The position numbers and the translations under genes are program-made. Below the pieces are notes generated by a model. The model was not told where the DNA came from and searched no databases. It worked only from the letters and a program-made list of their open reading frames with translations. A DNA stretch of 64,000 nucleotides from Cephalopachus bancanus (taxonomy: Eukaryota > Chordata > Mammalia > Primates > Tarsiidae): positions 62,001 to 126,000 of the forward strand of contig JAPVLO010000894.1 of NCBI GenBank assembly GCA_027257055.1, read 5' to 3'. How positions within the stretch are numbered: the stretch's first letter is position 1; the number at the start of each line of letters is the position of its first letter. Shown piece after piece: positions 1 through 10,666 of this stretch.

Positions 1-150
1 ACCACCATGCCAGGCTAACTTTTTGATTTATTGTAGAGACGAGGTCTCACCAAGTTGCCCGGGCTAGTCTCGACCCCCTGGGCTCAGGCAGTCCTCTGGC
101 TTCGGCCTCCCAAAGTGCTGGGATTACAGGCTGAGCCACCATGCCCCAGC
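1..150 (-). repeat. Alu SINE, partial, cut by window start
   Basis: The reverse complement reads as the left monomer and linker of an Alu: head with CTCAGCCTGTAATCCCAGC, then the GGGTCGAGACTAGCC region and an ACAATAAATCAAAAAG linker. The L-Alu marks CTCAGCCTG and AATAAATC are present. The right monomer lies outside the window. Confidence 0.85.
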
Positions 151-1325
151 AACAGTGCTCTTAGGTTTAAGGACCGAGGACAGGCCTAAATTTGTGGCAC
201 TCATCTGAGGTTCAGAGGGCATCACTCCTGCCAGGTGGCCTTCCCGGGTCACACTTCCGACCCCAACCCCTGCCGACCTTCCTGCGCCAGAGCGATGCGG
301 GCACTCTTCCTTTTCCCTGAGTGGGGGTCTCCCTGGTGACCTTAGAGTCGGGGAGGCGGCGGGTCTCTGCTGCCCGTGACCTTTTGGGGCGAGGGCAGGT
401 CCCTTGAGCCGCATCTCTGCCGGAGAAGGTCCCTGGGCCCTAAATGGGAGCGCTGGTGTCATGCTGCGCCTGAGGCTGTGACGCAGGCCATGTGGGTGGT
501 GCCACGTGGCTGCAGCGGGTCCCTGTGGCTCTTCCCTCAGGGGGCCCCGGGCGCATGAGCACACAGGTGTGCTCCTCTTGGCCTGTTCCTGCTCCGCGTC
601 ACTTGTCACGGAACCCACGGGACACATCAGGGTTTCCTCTCTCAGGGCAGGGCCCGCGAGCCCACTCCACCCTTCCCGCTCAGAGACACGGCTGCGGGTG
701 ACCCAGTGTGTGCAGCCCCGAGCCAGGATGGCGAGGCCTCAGGGATGTTCTCATGGGGCTTGCATAAGGCCGCCTGCTGCACGCTGCCAGCTGCCACGCC
801 AGGTGGAGGCAACGCAGTTGGGGGGTGGGGGAGGCCATATCAGGGCTGCCCAGTGGCCGCTGGTTCTTTCACCGTGGATGGGCTCCACGCGTGATGCTTC
901 GCGGGTGGGTGGGGACAGGGAATGAAGATGTTGCTCAGTGCTGGGCCCGCGGGCTCAACGGAGGCTGGAAGCTGTGGACACAGGTCCACGTGACATCTCC
1001 CAGCATGTATATGGCCAATCGGTTCTCATGCCCCGGGTAGACAGAGCGAACTCCCGTGGGCCATGCACAGTGCAGACCACAGGCCTCTGTGCACATGGCT
1101 GTCACCAGCTGCCCTCGTCCTCCCAGCATTGTCCATGTGTCCCTGTGACCCCCAGGAGACCTGTGGTCCTGGCAGCTCCGCCCAGGGATGTACCTGGGGT
1201 TACAGGATCCATGGGAAGCAGGCCCAGGTCACTGAATCGGTCGCACAAGGCCACATGGGTTCATGTGCCCTCAAGGGGGACTGCTGCCCATCACCAGCGT
1301 GAGACACTGCTTGGCACAAGAAATG
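151..1325. other. GC-rich single-copy DNA, no gene recognised
   Basis: No repeat family, splice-bounded exon or RNA gene is recognisable. Several short open frames exist on both strands, as expected for GC-rich DNA, and none shows a domain or motif. Confidence 0.5.
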
Positions 1326-1330
1326 CCTCT

Positions 1331-1460
1331 GGCCGGGCACTGTGGCTCATGCCTGTAATTCCAGCACCTTGGGAGGCCAAGGCGAGAGGATTGCTAGAGC
1401 CAAGGAATTCGAGACCAGCCTGGGCAACAGAGCGAGACCCTGTCTCTATTAACAAGTTTT
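1331..1460 (+). repeat. Alu left monomer, AluJ-like, split by a later Alu
   Basis: Starts GGCCGGGCACTGTGGCTCAT and ends at the ACCCTGTCTCTATTAAC linker. Its right monomer resumes near 1726, after an inserted L-Alu. Confidence 0.8.
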
Positions 1461-1725
1461 GGCTGGGCTCAGTGGCTCAGCCTATAATCCCAGCAGTTTG
1501 GGAGGCCGAGACGAGTAGATTGCCTGAGGCCACGGATTCGAGACCAGCCTGGGCAACTTGGCGTGACCTCGTCTCTACAACAAATCAAAAATTTGCCGGG
1601 TGTGATAGCACACACCTGTAGTTCTGGCTACTTGGAAGGCTGAGGCAGAAGGAACACCTGAGCCCAGCGGGTTGAGGCTGTGGTGGCCATGAGCATGTTG
1701 CTGACTCAAAACAAAAACAAAAGCA
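1461..1725 (+). repeat. L-Alu nested inside an older Alu
   Basis: Starts GGCTGGGCTCAGTGGCTCAGC and carries CTACAACAAATCAAAAA and the GGTGGCC right-arm signature. The usual CCACTGCACTCCAGCCTGGG segment is deleted, so the copy jumps from GAGCATG to CTGACTC. No clean TSD is visible. Confidence 0.75.
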
Positions 1726-1890
1726 AGAAATTAACCGGGCATGGTGGCGTGCACCTGTAGTCCCAGCTACTTAGGAGGCTTGAGGTAGGATGATTGCCTG
1801 AGCCCAGGAGGTCAAGGCTGCGGTGAGCCATGATCATGCAACTGCCAGCCTGGGCAACAGTGAGACCCAGAATCAAAAGAAAATAAAAAG
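1726..1890 (+). repeat. Alu right monomer, AluJ-like (continues 1331-1460)
   Basis: Reads AATTAACCGGGCATGGTGG through CAGCCTGGGCAACAGTGAGACCC and a short A-rich tail. It fits as the second half of the interrupted Alu. Confidence 0.75.
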
Positions 1891-2240
1891 ATGGATCTGC
1901 CCCTTATGCGGCCAGGGAGACCTGAGCTGGGGCCTCATCTTTATCTTCACATTCTGAATGGAGGCCAAGTAGGCCTGGAAAGGACTTCACACAGCAGAGG
2001 GGCTGGGGTGCAGGGTACGGACACCCTGGAGGTGGCACCCACGTGTGGGAGCACCCACAGGCAGCCACACCTACAGCCAGCACCCATCTGCCCCGCCCTC
2101 CCTGCCCCCTGCACGCTTCCCGTGGTGGCATGAGAGGAGAAACCCTCCTCCCAGCATGCTCCCGGGTCCTGGGACCCGTGTGTGCATACATTTGTGGAAT
2201 GAGGGCCTCGACGTCGGTTTCTCCATCAAGGACATGGGCA
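1891..2240. other. Single-copy DNA, no feature seen
   Basis: Moderately GC-rich, with no recognisable repeat or exon. Confidence 0.4.
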
Positions 2241-2548
2241 TTTTGTTTTATTTATTTTATGTTATGGCCAGGGTCTCACTCTGTCACCCAGGCTGGAGTG
2301 TAGTGGCACAATCACGGGTCCCGCAACCTTGACCTCTGCGGCTCAAGCAATCCTGCCTCAGCCTTCCGCGTGACCGGAACGACAGGCGCGTGCCACCACG
2401 CCCGGCTAAATTTTTTTTAATTTGTGTGTGCAGACAGGGTCTCACCGTGCTGCCCAGGCTGGTCTCCAGCTCCTGGGCTCAAGCGACCCGCCCGGCTCGG
2501 CCTCCCAAAGCGCCGGGACGGCAGGCGCGAGCCACCGCGCCCGCCGTG
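2241..2548 (-). repeat. Alu, AluJ-like, full length
   Basis: The T-rich start is the tail, followed by GGGTCTCACTCTGTCACCC (right monomer) and GGTCTCACCGTGCTGCCC (left monomer), ending GCGAGCCACCGCGCCCG. Unusually many CpGs survive in its left arm, where it adjoins the CpG island. Confidence 0.9.
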
Positions 2549-3075
2549 ACGCGGGGTCTTCGCGGAGGGGCCGCTCACAGTCCTCGGAACGCGGCACCCC
2601 CCCCCAACTTCGCGGGCCTTGCTCGCGCCCGGCTTCGCGGAGGAGGGGCCGAGGCGCCCGCTCCCCCGCCGCCGGCTCCCGGCGCCCTTCCGGGCCCCCG
2701 CGGCCGCCGTCGGCCAGCAGGGGGCGCCCGCGCGCTGCGGGGCGGCTCGGCCCCGGGCCCCGCGGCAGTCCCCCGGGGGCCCCAGGCTTGGGGCGGGGGC
2801 GGGGGGGGGGGGGCGGGGCGGGCGGGGGCCCAGGGGGGCCCGGCCCCGGGGGGGGCCGCCAGAGACCCCCCGGGGGGCGCGCGCGTCCCCCCGCCCGCGC
2901 TGCCCACCCGCTCTCTGCGCGGACCCGCCGGGCGCGGAAAGGGCCCCGGGGTCGCCCGCTCCGAGCCCCGGGCCTCCCCTCTGCCCCGGAGCGCCGCCCC
3001 GACGGCCCCGTCCCCACCTCTTCGTTTCCCGGAGAGCAGACGCCGGGGCTTCGTGCAGCGTCTCGGGTTTACGGT
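2530..3075. promoter_or_regulatory. CpG island 1
   Basis: Very high G+C with dense CpG, and long G runs around 2795-2860 that could form G-quadruplexes. A consensus-grade CTCF-like site lies at 2714-2727. No exon is identifiable, so promoter activity is only possible. A CTCF-bound island is an equally good reading. Confidence 0.7.
2714..2727 (+). promoter_or_regulatory. CTCF-like motif
   Basis: CCAGCAGGGGGCGC matches the core CTCF consensus CCASYAGRKGGC. It lies in the middle of the CpG island. This is a match by eye, with no occupancy data. Confidence 0.55.
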
Positions 3076-3109
3076 GGCCACGGACGGAGGCTTTTTAATG
3101 CATTACTGT

Positions 3110-3255
3110 GGTTTTCGGAGTCAGGGTCTCGCTGTCGCCCAGGCTGGAGTGCAGGGCCAGCGCAGCTCTCGCTGCAGCCTCCAACGCCTGGCCTCCAGCG
3201 ATCCTCCCGCCTCGGCCTCCCAAAGCGCTGGAATTACCGGACACCCAGCCGGCTT
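3110..3255 (-). repeat. Alu left monomer (FLAM-like)
   Basis: Begins TCAGGGTCTCGCTGTCGCCC and ends GGAATTACCGGACACCCAGCC. It is monomer-sized, with no second monomer. Confidence 0.75.
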
Positions 3256-3443
3256 TTTTTTATGAGTCAGCAGTGGCCGCCTCTGAGCCACCTCTCGGCC
3301 CTCCCTTAGGGGAAGGTGTGTTGAAACAAAACCCGCTTCCTGGTGTCCCGCCGGCCTGCCCTCTGCCCCAGCCTTGACCTCCGCCCGCCCACCTCCTCCA
3401 TCTGGGTTAAGGGCGGTCCTCCGTCAGCTTCCCCAGGAGAGCT

Positions 3444-3592
3444 TCATTCATTTGTTCATTCGTTCGTTCATCCAGCAAGCATTTATTGAGTGCCTGCTGT
3501 ATACCAAGCCCTGTGCTGGGGACACAGCCGCGAACAAGAGATAAGACGCTGCCTTCGTGGAGCTGACGTCAGTCTGACAGGGTAGATGCGCA
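3444..3592 (-). repeat. L2 3' end fragment
   Basis: TTCATTCATTTGTTCATTCG then CATTTATTGAGTGCCTGCTG, CCTGTGCTGGGGACACAGC and CTTCGTGGAGCTGACGTC, the reverse complement of the L2 tail. Confidence 0.8.
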
Positions 3593-3660
3593 ACAGGCAA
3601 GGCGGCGTACACACTGTCCTCCTGGGGAATTCAGCCCCCACCCAACCGGCGAGAGGGTGG

Positions 3661-3679
3661 CCCCCCCCCCGGGGGGGGG
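3661..3679. repeat. C10G9 homopolymer palindrome
   Basis: Ten C are directly followed by nine G. This is a perfect inverted repeat without a loop. It may be real, or an assembly or base-calling problem. Confidence 0.9.
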
Positions 3680-4497
3680 CACCCTAGGGAGGGGGAGTTG
3701 CCAGCCCAGCTCCAGAGGAAGGGAAGTGACAGAGCACGGGTGGGAGACACACAGGGCCCCGTCACATCAAGTCAGTGCATTGCAGGCACTCTGTGGCCGA
3801 CGGGCGCGTGGACACGTGGATGGGCCTGTGGCCACGCAGCCTCTCCCTGGGGTGGCGTGACACCAGGCAGGGGCCAGGCCGGCTCCGGCGCTCCCTGAGC
3901 TGCACCAGCCCTGAGCGGGGGCCGCAGGAACTATGGCCTGGCTGTCACCATCTGGGGACACCTCCCCGCCCGGTTCGAATCCCAGCCCTCCTGGGTCACC
4001 CCGACCTCGTGCACTGACCACTCTGACCTCAGGTGCGGCCCCCTCCGCCTGTCCGGGCCGCCCGTCCTGCCCCCTGGCTCTGGGCCCTCACCAGCCAAGG
4101 GTTCCTTGGAATGTAATTATTTTTCCTCAGATAATTCAGGCCAGAAGGTGGGGTTAGCCACTTCCGGCCACACCGGCCCCGCTGTCCCCTGACCCGTGCT
4201 TCACAAACTCAACACGGCCAGGCCCGGGAGCTCCCGGCTCGCCCTCCCTCCTGGGCCCGGGACCAGCACCTGCCCCGGGATTCTGGCTGTGGACCCCAGG
4301 CCCCGCGGCTGCCCCGTCCCACAAGCCCCCTCCGAGGACGCACTGACCCCGCGTGGCAGCCCACGGACACGGCACTCCACCCTTGCGGGGCGACTCCCAA
4401 CCGTGGCGCCCTCCTGCTCAAGACACGTCTGTGGCCACGCGCCCCAGTGGCCCATTCCACACGCTGCAAAGCAGCAGCAACCGTGCCCCAGGCCCGG
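3680..4497. other. GC-rich single-copy DNA, no feature seen
   Basis: No repeat, exon or RNA gene could be recognised. Confidence 0.4.
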
Positions 4498-4632
4498 AGG
4501 ACACAGCAGGGCTCGAGACAGGCAGGAACGCTGCCCTCCTGAGGCTGGCATTCTGGGGATGGTGACGGCCAGGGGAGAGGGAACAAACAAGAAAGTCAGT
4601 TACATAGATGATCAGACGGTGGCAGATATCCC
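4498..4632 (-). repeat. L2 3' region fragment
   Basis: ACACAGCAGGGCTCGAGACAG, GCTGCCCTCCTGAGGCTGGC and GAACAAACAAGAAAGTCAG follow the antisense L2 order (event counters, 'gccctca.ggagctt', then 'acagacaataaacaa'). Confidence 0.55.
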
Positions 4633-4638
4633 AGAGGA

Positions 4639-4935
4639 GGCCGGGGGTGGAGGCTCACGCCTGTCATCCCAGCACTTTGGGAGGCTGACGAGGGAGGACT
4701 GCTTGAGTCCGCGAGTTTGAGACCAGCCCGAGCCACTTGGCAAGACCCCGTCTCCACAGAAAAAGTCAAATGAAGTAGCTGGGCGTGGTGGTGCATGCCT
4801 GTAGTCCCAGCTATCCCAGCTTCTTGGGAGGCTGAGGAGGGAGGATCACCTAAGCCCAGGAAGTAGAGGCTTTGGTGAGCTGTGATCATGCCACTGCACT
4901 CCAGTTGGGGTGACAGAGTGAGACACCAACTCAAT
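4639..4935 (+). repeat. Alu, AluJ-like, full length
   Basis: From GGCCGGGGGTGGAGGCTCACG to GACAGAGTGAGACACCAACTC. It was the target of the opposite-strand L-Alu that follows. Confidence 0.85.
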
Positions 4936-4937
4936 TT

Positions 4938-5253
4938 TATTTTATTTTATTTTATTTATTTATTTACTTATTTTTAGTTGGAGTCTCACTCTGTCGCCCA
5001 GCCTGGAGTGCAGCGGCCGCTCCCGGCCACCGCAGCCTCGACCCGCTGGGCTCCGGTGATCCTTCCGCCTCAGCCTTCCGAGTAGCCGGAACTACAGGCG
5101 CGTGCTACCACACCCAGCTAATTTTTTCATTTATTGCAGAGAAGAGGTCTCGCCAAGTTGCCCAGGCAGGTCTCGAACCCGCGGGCTCAGGCAATCCACT
5201 CACCTCAGTCTCCCAAAGTGCTGGGATTGCAGGCTGAGCCACCGAGCCCAGCT
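4938..5253 (-). repeat. L-Alu inserted in the tail of 4639-4935
   Basis: Poly-T/ATTT tail, then GTTGGAGTCTCACTCTGTCG, CAGCGGCCGCTCCCGGCCAC, GGTCTCGAACCCGCGGGCTC and CTGAGCCACCGAGCCCAGC. TSD CCAACTCAATTT is at 4926-4937 and 5254-5265. Together with the previous Alu it forms a head-to-head inverted pair. Confidence 0.9.
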
Positions 5254-5282
5254 CCAACTCAATTTAAAAAAAGAAGAAAGAA

Positions 5283-5415
5283 CGGGGGCACAATGGCTGA
5301 GCCTGTAATCCCAGCACTTGCGGAGGCCAAGGCAAGAGGATGGCCTGAGCCCAGGGTTTCAAGACCACCCTGGGCAACATGGTGAGACCTCGTCTCTACA
5401 ATAAATAAAAAAATT
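5283..5415 (+). repeat. Alu left monomer
   Basis: Starts GGGGCACAATGGCTGAGCC and ends CTACAATAAATAAAAAAATTAG. It may be the left half of an Alu whose right half is 5952-6128, with two later insertions between. Confidence 0.7.
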
Positions 5416-5671
5416 AGGTCAGACTCGGAGGCAAGTGGATTGCCTGAGTCTGTGAGTTGTTCAAGACCCACCTGGGCAACTTGGCGAGACCTCGTCTCTA
5501 CAATAAATCAAAAATTAGCCAGGCGTTGTAGCGCTCACCTGTAGTTCCATCTCCTCGGAAGGCTGAGGCGGAAGGCTTGCCAGAACCCAGGAGGTCGATG
5601 CTGGGGTGGCCATGAGCCTGGGCAATGGAGTGAGACTCCAAAAATAAAAAAATAAAAATAAAAATAAATTA
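5416..5671 (+). repeat. L-Alu lacking about the first 30 bases
   Basis: Begins within the left monomer (GACTCGGAGGCAAGTGGATTG), carries CTACAATAAATCAAAAATTAG and ends GTGAGACTCCAAAAATAAAA. Confidence 0.75.
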
Positions 5672-5951
5672 AGCCGGGCTCGGTGGCTCAGCCTGTAATC
5701 CCGCGCCTTTGGGAGGCTGAGGTGAGCGGATTGCCTGAGCCCGCGGGTTCGAGACCCGCCTGGGCAGCAAGACCTCATCTCTAAAATAAATCAGAAAATC
5801 AGCCGGGCGTGGTAGCGCATGCCTGTAATTCCGGCTACTCGGAAGGCTGAGGCAGAAGGATCGCCGGAGCCCAGCAGGTCGAGGCTGCGGTGGCCGGGAG
5901 CATCCACTGCACTCCAGTCTGGGCGACAGAGTGAGACTCCAACTCAAAAAA
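5672..5951 (+). repeat. L-Alu, full length, short-linker subtype
   Basis: Perfect T-arm-like CGCGGGTTCGAGACCCGCC, and GGGCAGCAAGACC in place of the longer GGGCAACTTGGCGAGACC, with TGTAATTCC. These mark the subtype also seen at 42853 and 57341. Confidence 0.9.
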
Positions 5952-6128
5952 AAAATAGATGGGCCTGGGGGTATGCACTTGCGGTTCCAGCTACTTGGAA
6001 GGCTGGGGCAGAAGACTCACCTGAGACCAGCAGGTTGAGGCTGCGGTGGCTGGGAGCGTGCCACTGCACTCCAGCCTGGGTGACAGAGTGAGACTGTGAC
6101 TCAAAAAACAAAACAAACAACAACAAAA
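5952..6128 (+). repeat. Extra Alu right monomer
   Basis: ATAGATGGGCCTGGGGGTATG corresponds to the start of a right monomer, and the copy runs to GAGACTGTGACTC and an A-rich tail. It has no left arm of its own directly upstream. Confidence 0.75.
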
Positions 6129-6131
6129 ATG

Positions 6132-6232
6132 ATTCACCGAATCTCCCCCAGCCCTGTGAGGTCGGGACTGTTGAGCAAACCCGGTTTACAGAAGAAGAAA
6201 CTGAGGCCTAGACGCCTTGCCGGAGGGTCCGC
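6132..6232 (-). repeat. MIR fragment
   Basis: GGTTTACAGAAGAAGAAACTGAGGCCTAGA corresponds to the antisense MIR core (ACAGATGAGGAAACTGAGG). Confidence 0.6.
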
Positions 6233-6895
6233 TGGTCCCATAGCTCCAAGCTCCCACTGCCCCTTCCCCGAGGGGCTGGAGGGGTCGGCCAGTGCTGAGT
6301 GACCCCAGGCAGGCTGCTGGACCCTGGCCTCTGCCCCCTCTGCCCGACCACAGGCGGTGACCCAGAGAGCCCTGGGTCCCCACGGCCCAAGCATCCAGCC
6401 CAGGAGGGGTGCGCCAGCCTTCAGCTCCCCCAGCCGGGCCGCCTCCATCAGGCTGGTGCCCGGGAACTCTTCTGTCCAAGGTCAACCCCTCCTGGGCGGT
6501 CACCCCTGACCCAAGGCCAGCAGGGCCCACCAGGCTGCAGAGGTGCCGCCGTGTGTGGTGGTCTCCGCACCCCGCCCCCTGCAGGCAAATCACAGAGCAG
6601 GCCCTGCCCACGGACCCCTACGCGGTCCTGGGGAGCGCTGGGCGGCCAGGACCCCATGGCCTCAGAGAGGGACGCCGCGGGCGCAAAGACACACGGCTGG
6701 GGAGTGGCAGCCGCCCAGACGGGATCTGAGAGATGGGACTGTCTCAGCTGGGCTGCAAGCCAGAGGCAGCTGCTGCAGGCCCAGCCTTGGAGGGCCCTGG
6801 GGACACACTCAGGGGTCCCTGTGTCTGGGGAGCAGCTGCCAGTGCGTGTGCAGGGGTGCGTGTGTGTGTGTGCGCACGCCCACAGCCCTGTGAAA
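6233..6895. other. GC-rich single-copy DNA with a short GT run
   Basis: A short GT/GC run lies near 6855-6878 in otherwise featureless sequence. No gene is supported. Confidence 0.4.
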
Positions 6896-7010
6896 TGCTG
6901 AGGGGCTCAAAGGGGGCCTCTGGAGCAGACGGAGCCTCAGATCCCAGCCCAACCCACGGCTGTGGGCTTGGCGAGGAGCCTGTGTCCTCATCTGTGACGT
7001 GGGCGTCCCG
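6896..7010 (+). repeat. MIR fragment
   Basis: TGTGGGCTTGGCGAGGAGCC followed by TGTGTCCTCATCTGTGACGTG follows the sense MIR core. Confidence 0.5.
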
Positions 7011-7860
7011 TGTGCCCGACCCCATGGCCCCTGGGCCTCCCTCCGCGCACAGGGGGCGCCTCTCCTGCAGACCGGTGCCGGCGCAGGGCCTCCCCGCCCC
7101 CGTCTCTCCCTCTGCCCCTCCATCCCTCTCCCCTCTCTCCAGCCCCTCCCGCCCCCCTTCCCCACCCCCATCCCTCCTGCTTACCATCCCCTGGCGCCTT
7201 CGCCCTCTCTGGGGGTCCTGGGCTCTGGGGTCCGGGCGAGGGATGCCCCAAGGAGCGGCGAGGGCCAAGCCCCTGGGTGACACCTGCGCCCGGCTGCGGT
7301 TCGGAGGTTCGGCCCTGGAGCTCTGGAGTCCCGCCCGCTCTCTGAAGCCCTGGGGTGGAGACTCTGCGATGGCCAAGAACGGCCTGGAGGGTGGGGCGGG
7401 ACCGGGGTCCTGCTGCGGAGAAAGGGGCTCTGGGGCCTGGGAGTGACCCGGAGAGACCCGGGGCGCCCTGTGCCGTGAGGGGGCTGGGGGAAGGCCCCCA
7501 ACCACGCCCCACGTGGCCACGGTGGCCCCTGAGCGAGGCCCCCGAGGGAGGCCACGGACGCCCACAGGCCACTCCCAAGGCTCCCCCGGCCCAGCAGGGA
7601 GTCCGTCCTTTGCTGCACCCGGCGCCAGGACAGCGTGGGTGAAAGCCCAGCTCGGGACCGAGACGGACTCGCACGGCCCACCCGCGCCGCCCGGCCGCGG
7701 GCCAGAGTCGCCCGCCCGTCGGTGACCCCGCGGCTCTGACTCCCTCCTGGGACGGTGAGTCTGGCGGGTTAAATGTGCGTGTGACACCGCCCAGCTGCGT
7801 TCTTATGGGAAAATGCAGGACACCTCACGGAACACCTATTTTTTCTCCATGTTAGAAAAT
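7011..7860. other. GC-rich single-copy DNA, pyrimidine-rich 7085-7190
   Basis: There is a CT-rich tract at 7085-7190 and a CpG-dense patch at about 7620-7735. A weak CTCF-like AGGGGGCGCC lies at 7051-7060. No exon is recognised. Confidence 0.45.
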
Positions 7861-7863
7861 ATA

Positions 7864-8183
7864 AAGCCGGGCTCGGTGGCTCAGCCTGTAATCCCGCGCT
7901 TCTGGAGGCCGAGGTGAGTGAATTGCCTGAGCCCGCGGGTTCGAGACCCGCCTGGGCAACTTGGCGAGACCTCATCTCTACAAAAAATCAAAATGAGCCA
8001 GGTGTGGTAGCACGCGCTGGAATTCAGATCGTTGCTAAAATAAGAGTTCCAGCTACTTGGAAGGCTGAGGAGAAGGATCGCCAGAGCCCAGCAGGTGAGG
8101 CTGCGATGGCCGGGAGCGGCCACTGCACTCCAGTCTGGGCGACGGAGTGAGACTCTGACTCAAAAAAAAAAAAAAAAAAGAAA
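7864..8183 (+). repeat. L-Alu carrying a 29 bp foreign insert
   Basis: Complete L-Alu with a perfect T-arm-like region at about 7937-7955. In the right monomer the expected GCGCCTGTAGTTCC is broken by a segment at 8018-8046 that recurs at 9739-9767. An imperfect TSD AGAAAATA(T/C)A lies at 7854-7863 and 8184-8193. Confidence 0.9.
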
Positions 8184-8195
8184 AGAAAATACATA

Positions 8196-8321
8196 TTTTT
8201 GTAGAGACAGGATCTTGCTCTGTTGCTGTGACTGGTCTCGAACTCCTGGCCTCAAGCGATCCTCCCACCTCAGCCTCCTGAATAGCTGGGATTACAGGTG
8301 TGAGCCACCACACTCAGCCAT
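8196..8321 (-). repeat. Alu left monomer (FLAM-like)
   Basis: TTTTGTAGAGACAGGATCTTG to GTGTGAGCCACCACACTCAGC. It lies tail to tail with the preceding plus-strand Alu. Confidence 0.8.
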
Positions 8322-8332
8322 GTCTATCTCTT

Positions 8333-8383
8333 AGTGTGTGTGTGCGTGTGTGTGCGTGCACATGCGCACGTGTATGTGTGTGG
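8333..8383. repeat. Degenerate GT microsatellite
   Basis: GTGTGTGTGCGTGTGTGTGC with a GCACATGCGCACGTG interruption. Confidence 0.85.
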
Positions 8384-9362
<979 letters not shown>

Positions 9363-9439
9363 AAGCAAATGTGGATGTTTTCATCAGCAGGAAAAACCAC
9401 AGTAACGGTGTCAGCGGCCGATGGCCCACATGCCCAGAG

Positions 9440-9612
9440 CTGGGCCAGCACATCGGTAATATCACTCGGTCACCCTCACCACAAGCCTTGGAGGGAAGGA
9501 CTGTGATTAGCCCTGCTTGACAGATTAAGAAACCGAGGCACAGAGAGGTGGGGCAACTTGTCCAATGTCACACAGCAGGAGGTGGCAAAGCAGAGAGGAG
9601 GACCCTGTCTCC
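9440..9612 (-). repeat. MIR fragment
   Basis: GACAGATTAAGAAACCGAGGC, CAGAGAGGTGGGGCAACTTG and TGTCACACAGCAGGAGGTGG are antisense MIR landmarks in order. Confidence 0.85.
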
Positions 9613-10105
9613 AGGGACCGGGTCCCCACACTCCACCCATGGGGTCCTTCTGTCTCCACCACCAGGCAACGGGGATTCAGGGAGGTTTTCCCATTCGTCT
9701 CCTCTACAACCCGGAAATTTTGTCCCCAAAGTCCTCGTTGGGATTCAGATCGTTGCTGAAATAAGAGGGGCCCCTGTACCCCCACCTCCCCTCCTGCCGG
9801 GCCTCAGACACCCTGCCAGGGGCCCTGGCTTACGGCGGGGCCCCGAGAGGGCCAGGGCGGCCAGGAATTCCAGGCCCCCTCCTGCCCTAGGCCGATTTCA
9901 GCCCCTCGTGTCCAAGCCCCGCCTTGATTCCCGTCGTGTTACGAGCATGAACTCCAAGCCTCCGTCCCTCAAGGGTGCTGAGCTGGGGCAGGGGCGGCTT
10001 TGTGGGCCGCCGGAGGGGCCGTGGGGCGGGGGCAGGCCTTCGAAAGGATGGGCCGGGGAAGTCCAGGCCCTCCCTCAGGACTCAGGCCACCCTGGCCGAG
10101 GGCAC
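9613..10105. other. Single-copy DNA with the 9739-9767 segment shared with an Alu
   Basis: No repeat family is recognised. TGGGATTCAGATCGTTGCTG and the following AAATAAGAG match 8018-8046 at 27 of 29 positions. Confidence 0.6.
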
Positions 10106-10300
10106 TGCGGACGCGCCTTCCGTGTGCCGGGAGTTCTGCCAGCCCGTGTCGGCCTCTGCTCACAACAGCCTCTGCAAGGCTGGGTGAATTTCCCCAGTTG
10201 CGGAGGGGGAAACTGAGGCTCCGTGAGGACCACTTGCTCATTCCAAGCCACTCAGCAGGGCCGGGATTCAGGCTCCTCCCCCTGCAGACTGCTGCCTCTT
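10106..10300 (-). repeat. MIR, long fragment
   Basis: TCACAACAGCCTCTGCAAGG, GGAGGGGGAAACTGAGGCTCC and AAGCCACTCAGCAGGGCCGG follow antisense MIR order. Confidence 0.75.
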
Positions 10301-10666
10301 CACTTCCAGGACCGCAGCAAGAGGGACTACGGGTAGACAGGTGGAGGACTTCCCTCCCAGCGGCCGGGGCTCTGGGCTACGACGAGTCACTTGGGTGGAC
10401 GTTCTGAGGAGCATCGGGGGCCCGGGGTACGCACTGCCTGTAATTTACCTGAAAGGCACCAGGAGGGGAAGTCCGGAATTCCGGCCCTGGGTGTTCCAAG
10501 CTGGGTGTGGATGTGGGCTTCAGGGACGGAGGGTCCCACGGAACCTGACTTCCTGGTCACCCCAGCAAGGTCTGGCCCTCGACAGCTCTCTCCACCCCAC
10601 ACCCACCCCCCTCCCCCAAAGTGCAGCCCCCTTTGTACAGCCCACTACGTACGGTTTGGACGCTGT
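10301..10666. other. Single-copy DNA, no feature seen
   Basis: No repeat or exon is recognised. Confidence 0.4.

Noticed and set aside
6744..7787. 347-codon antisense frame
   Set aside because: It crosses a MIR and GC-rich DNA in all frames, and no motif was recognised. CG-rich DNA simply lacks stops.
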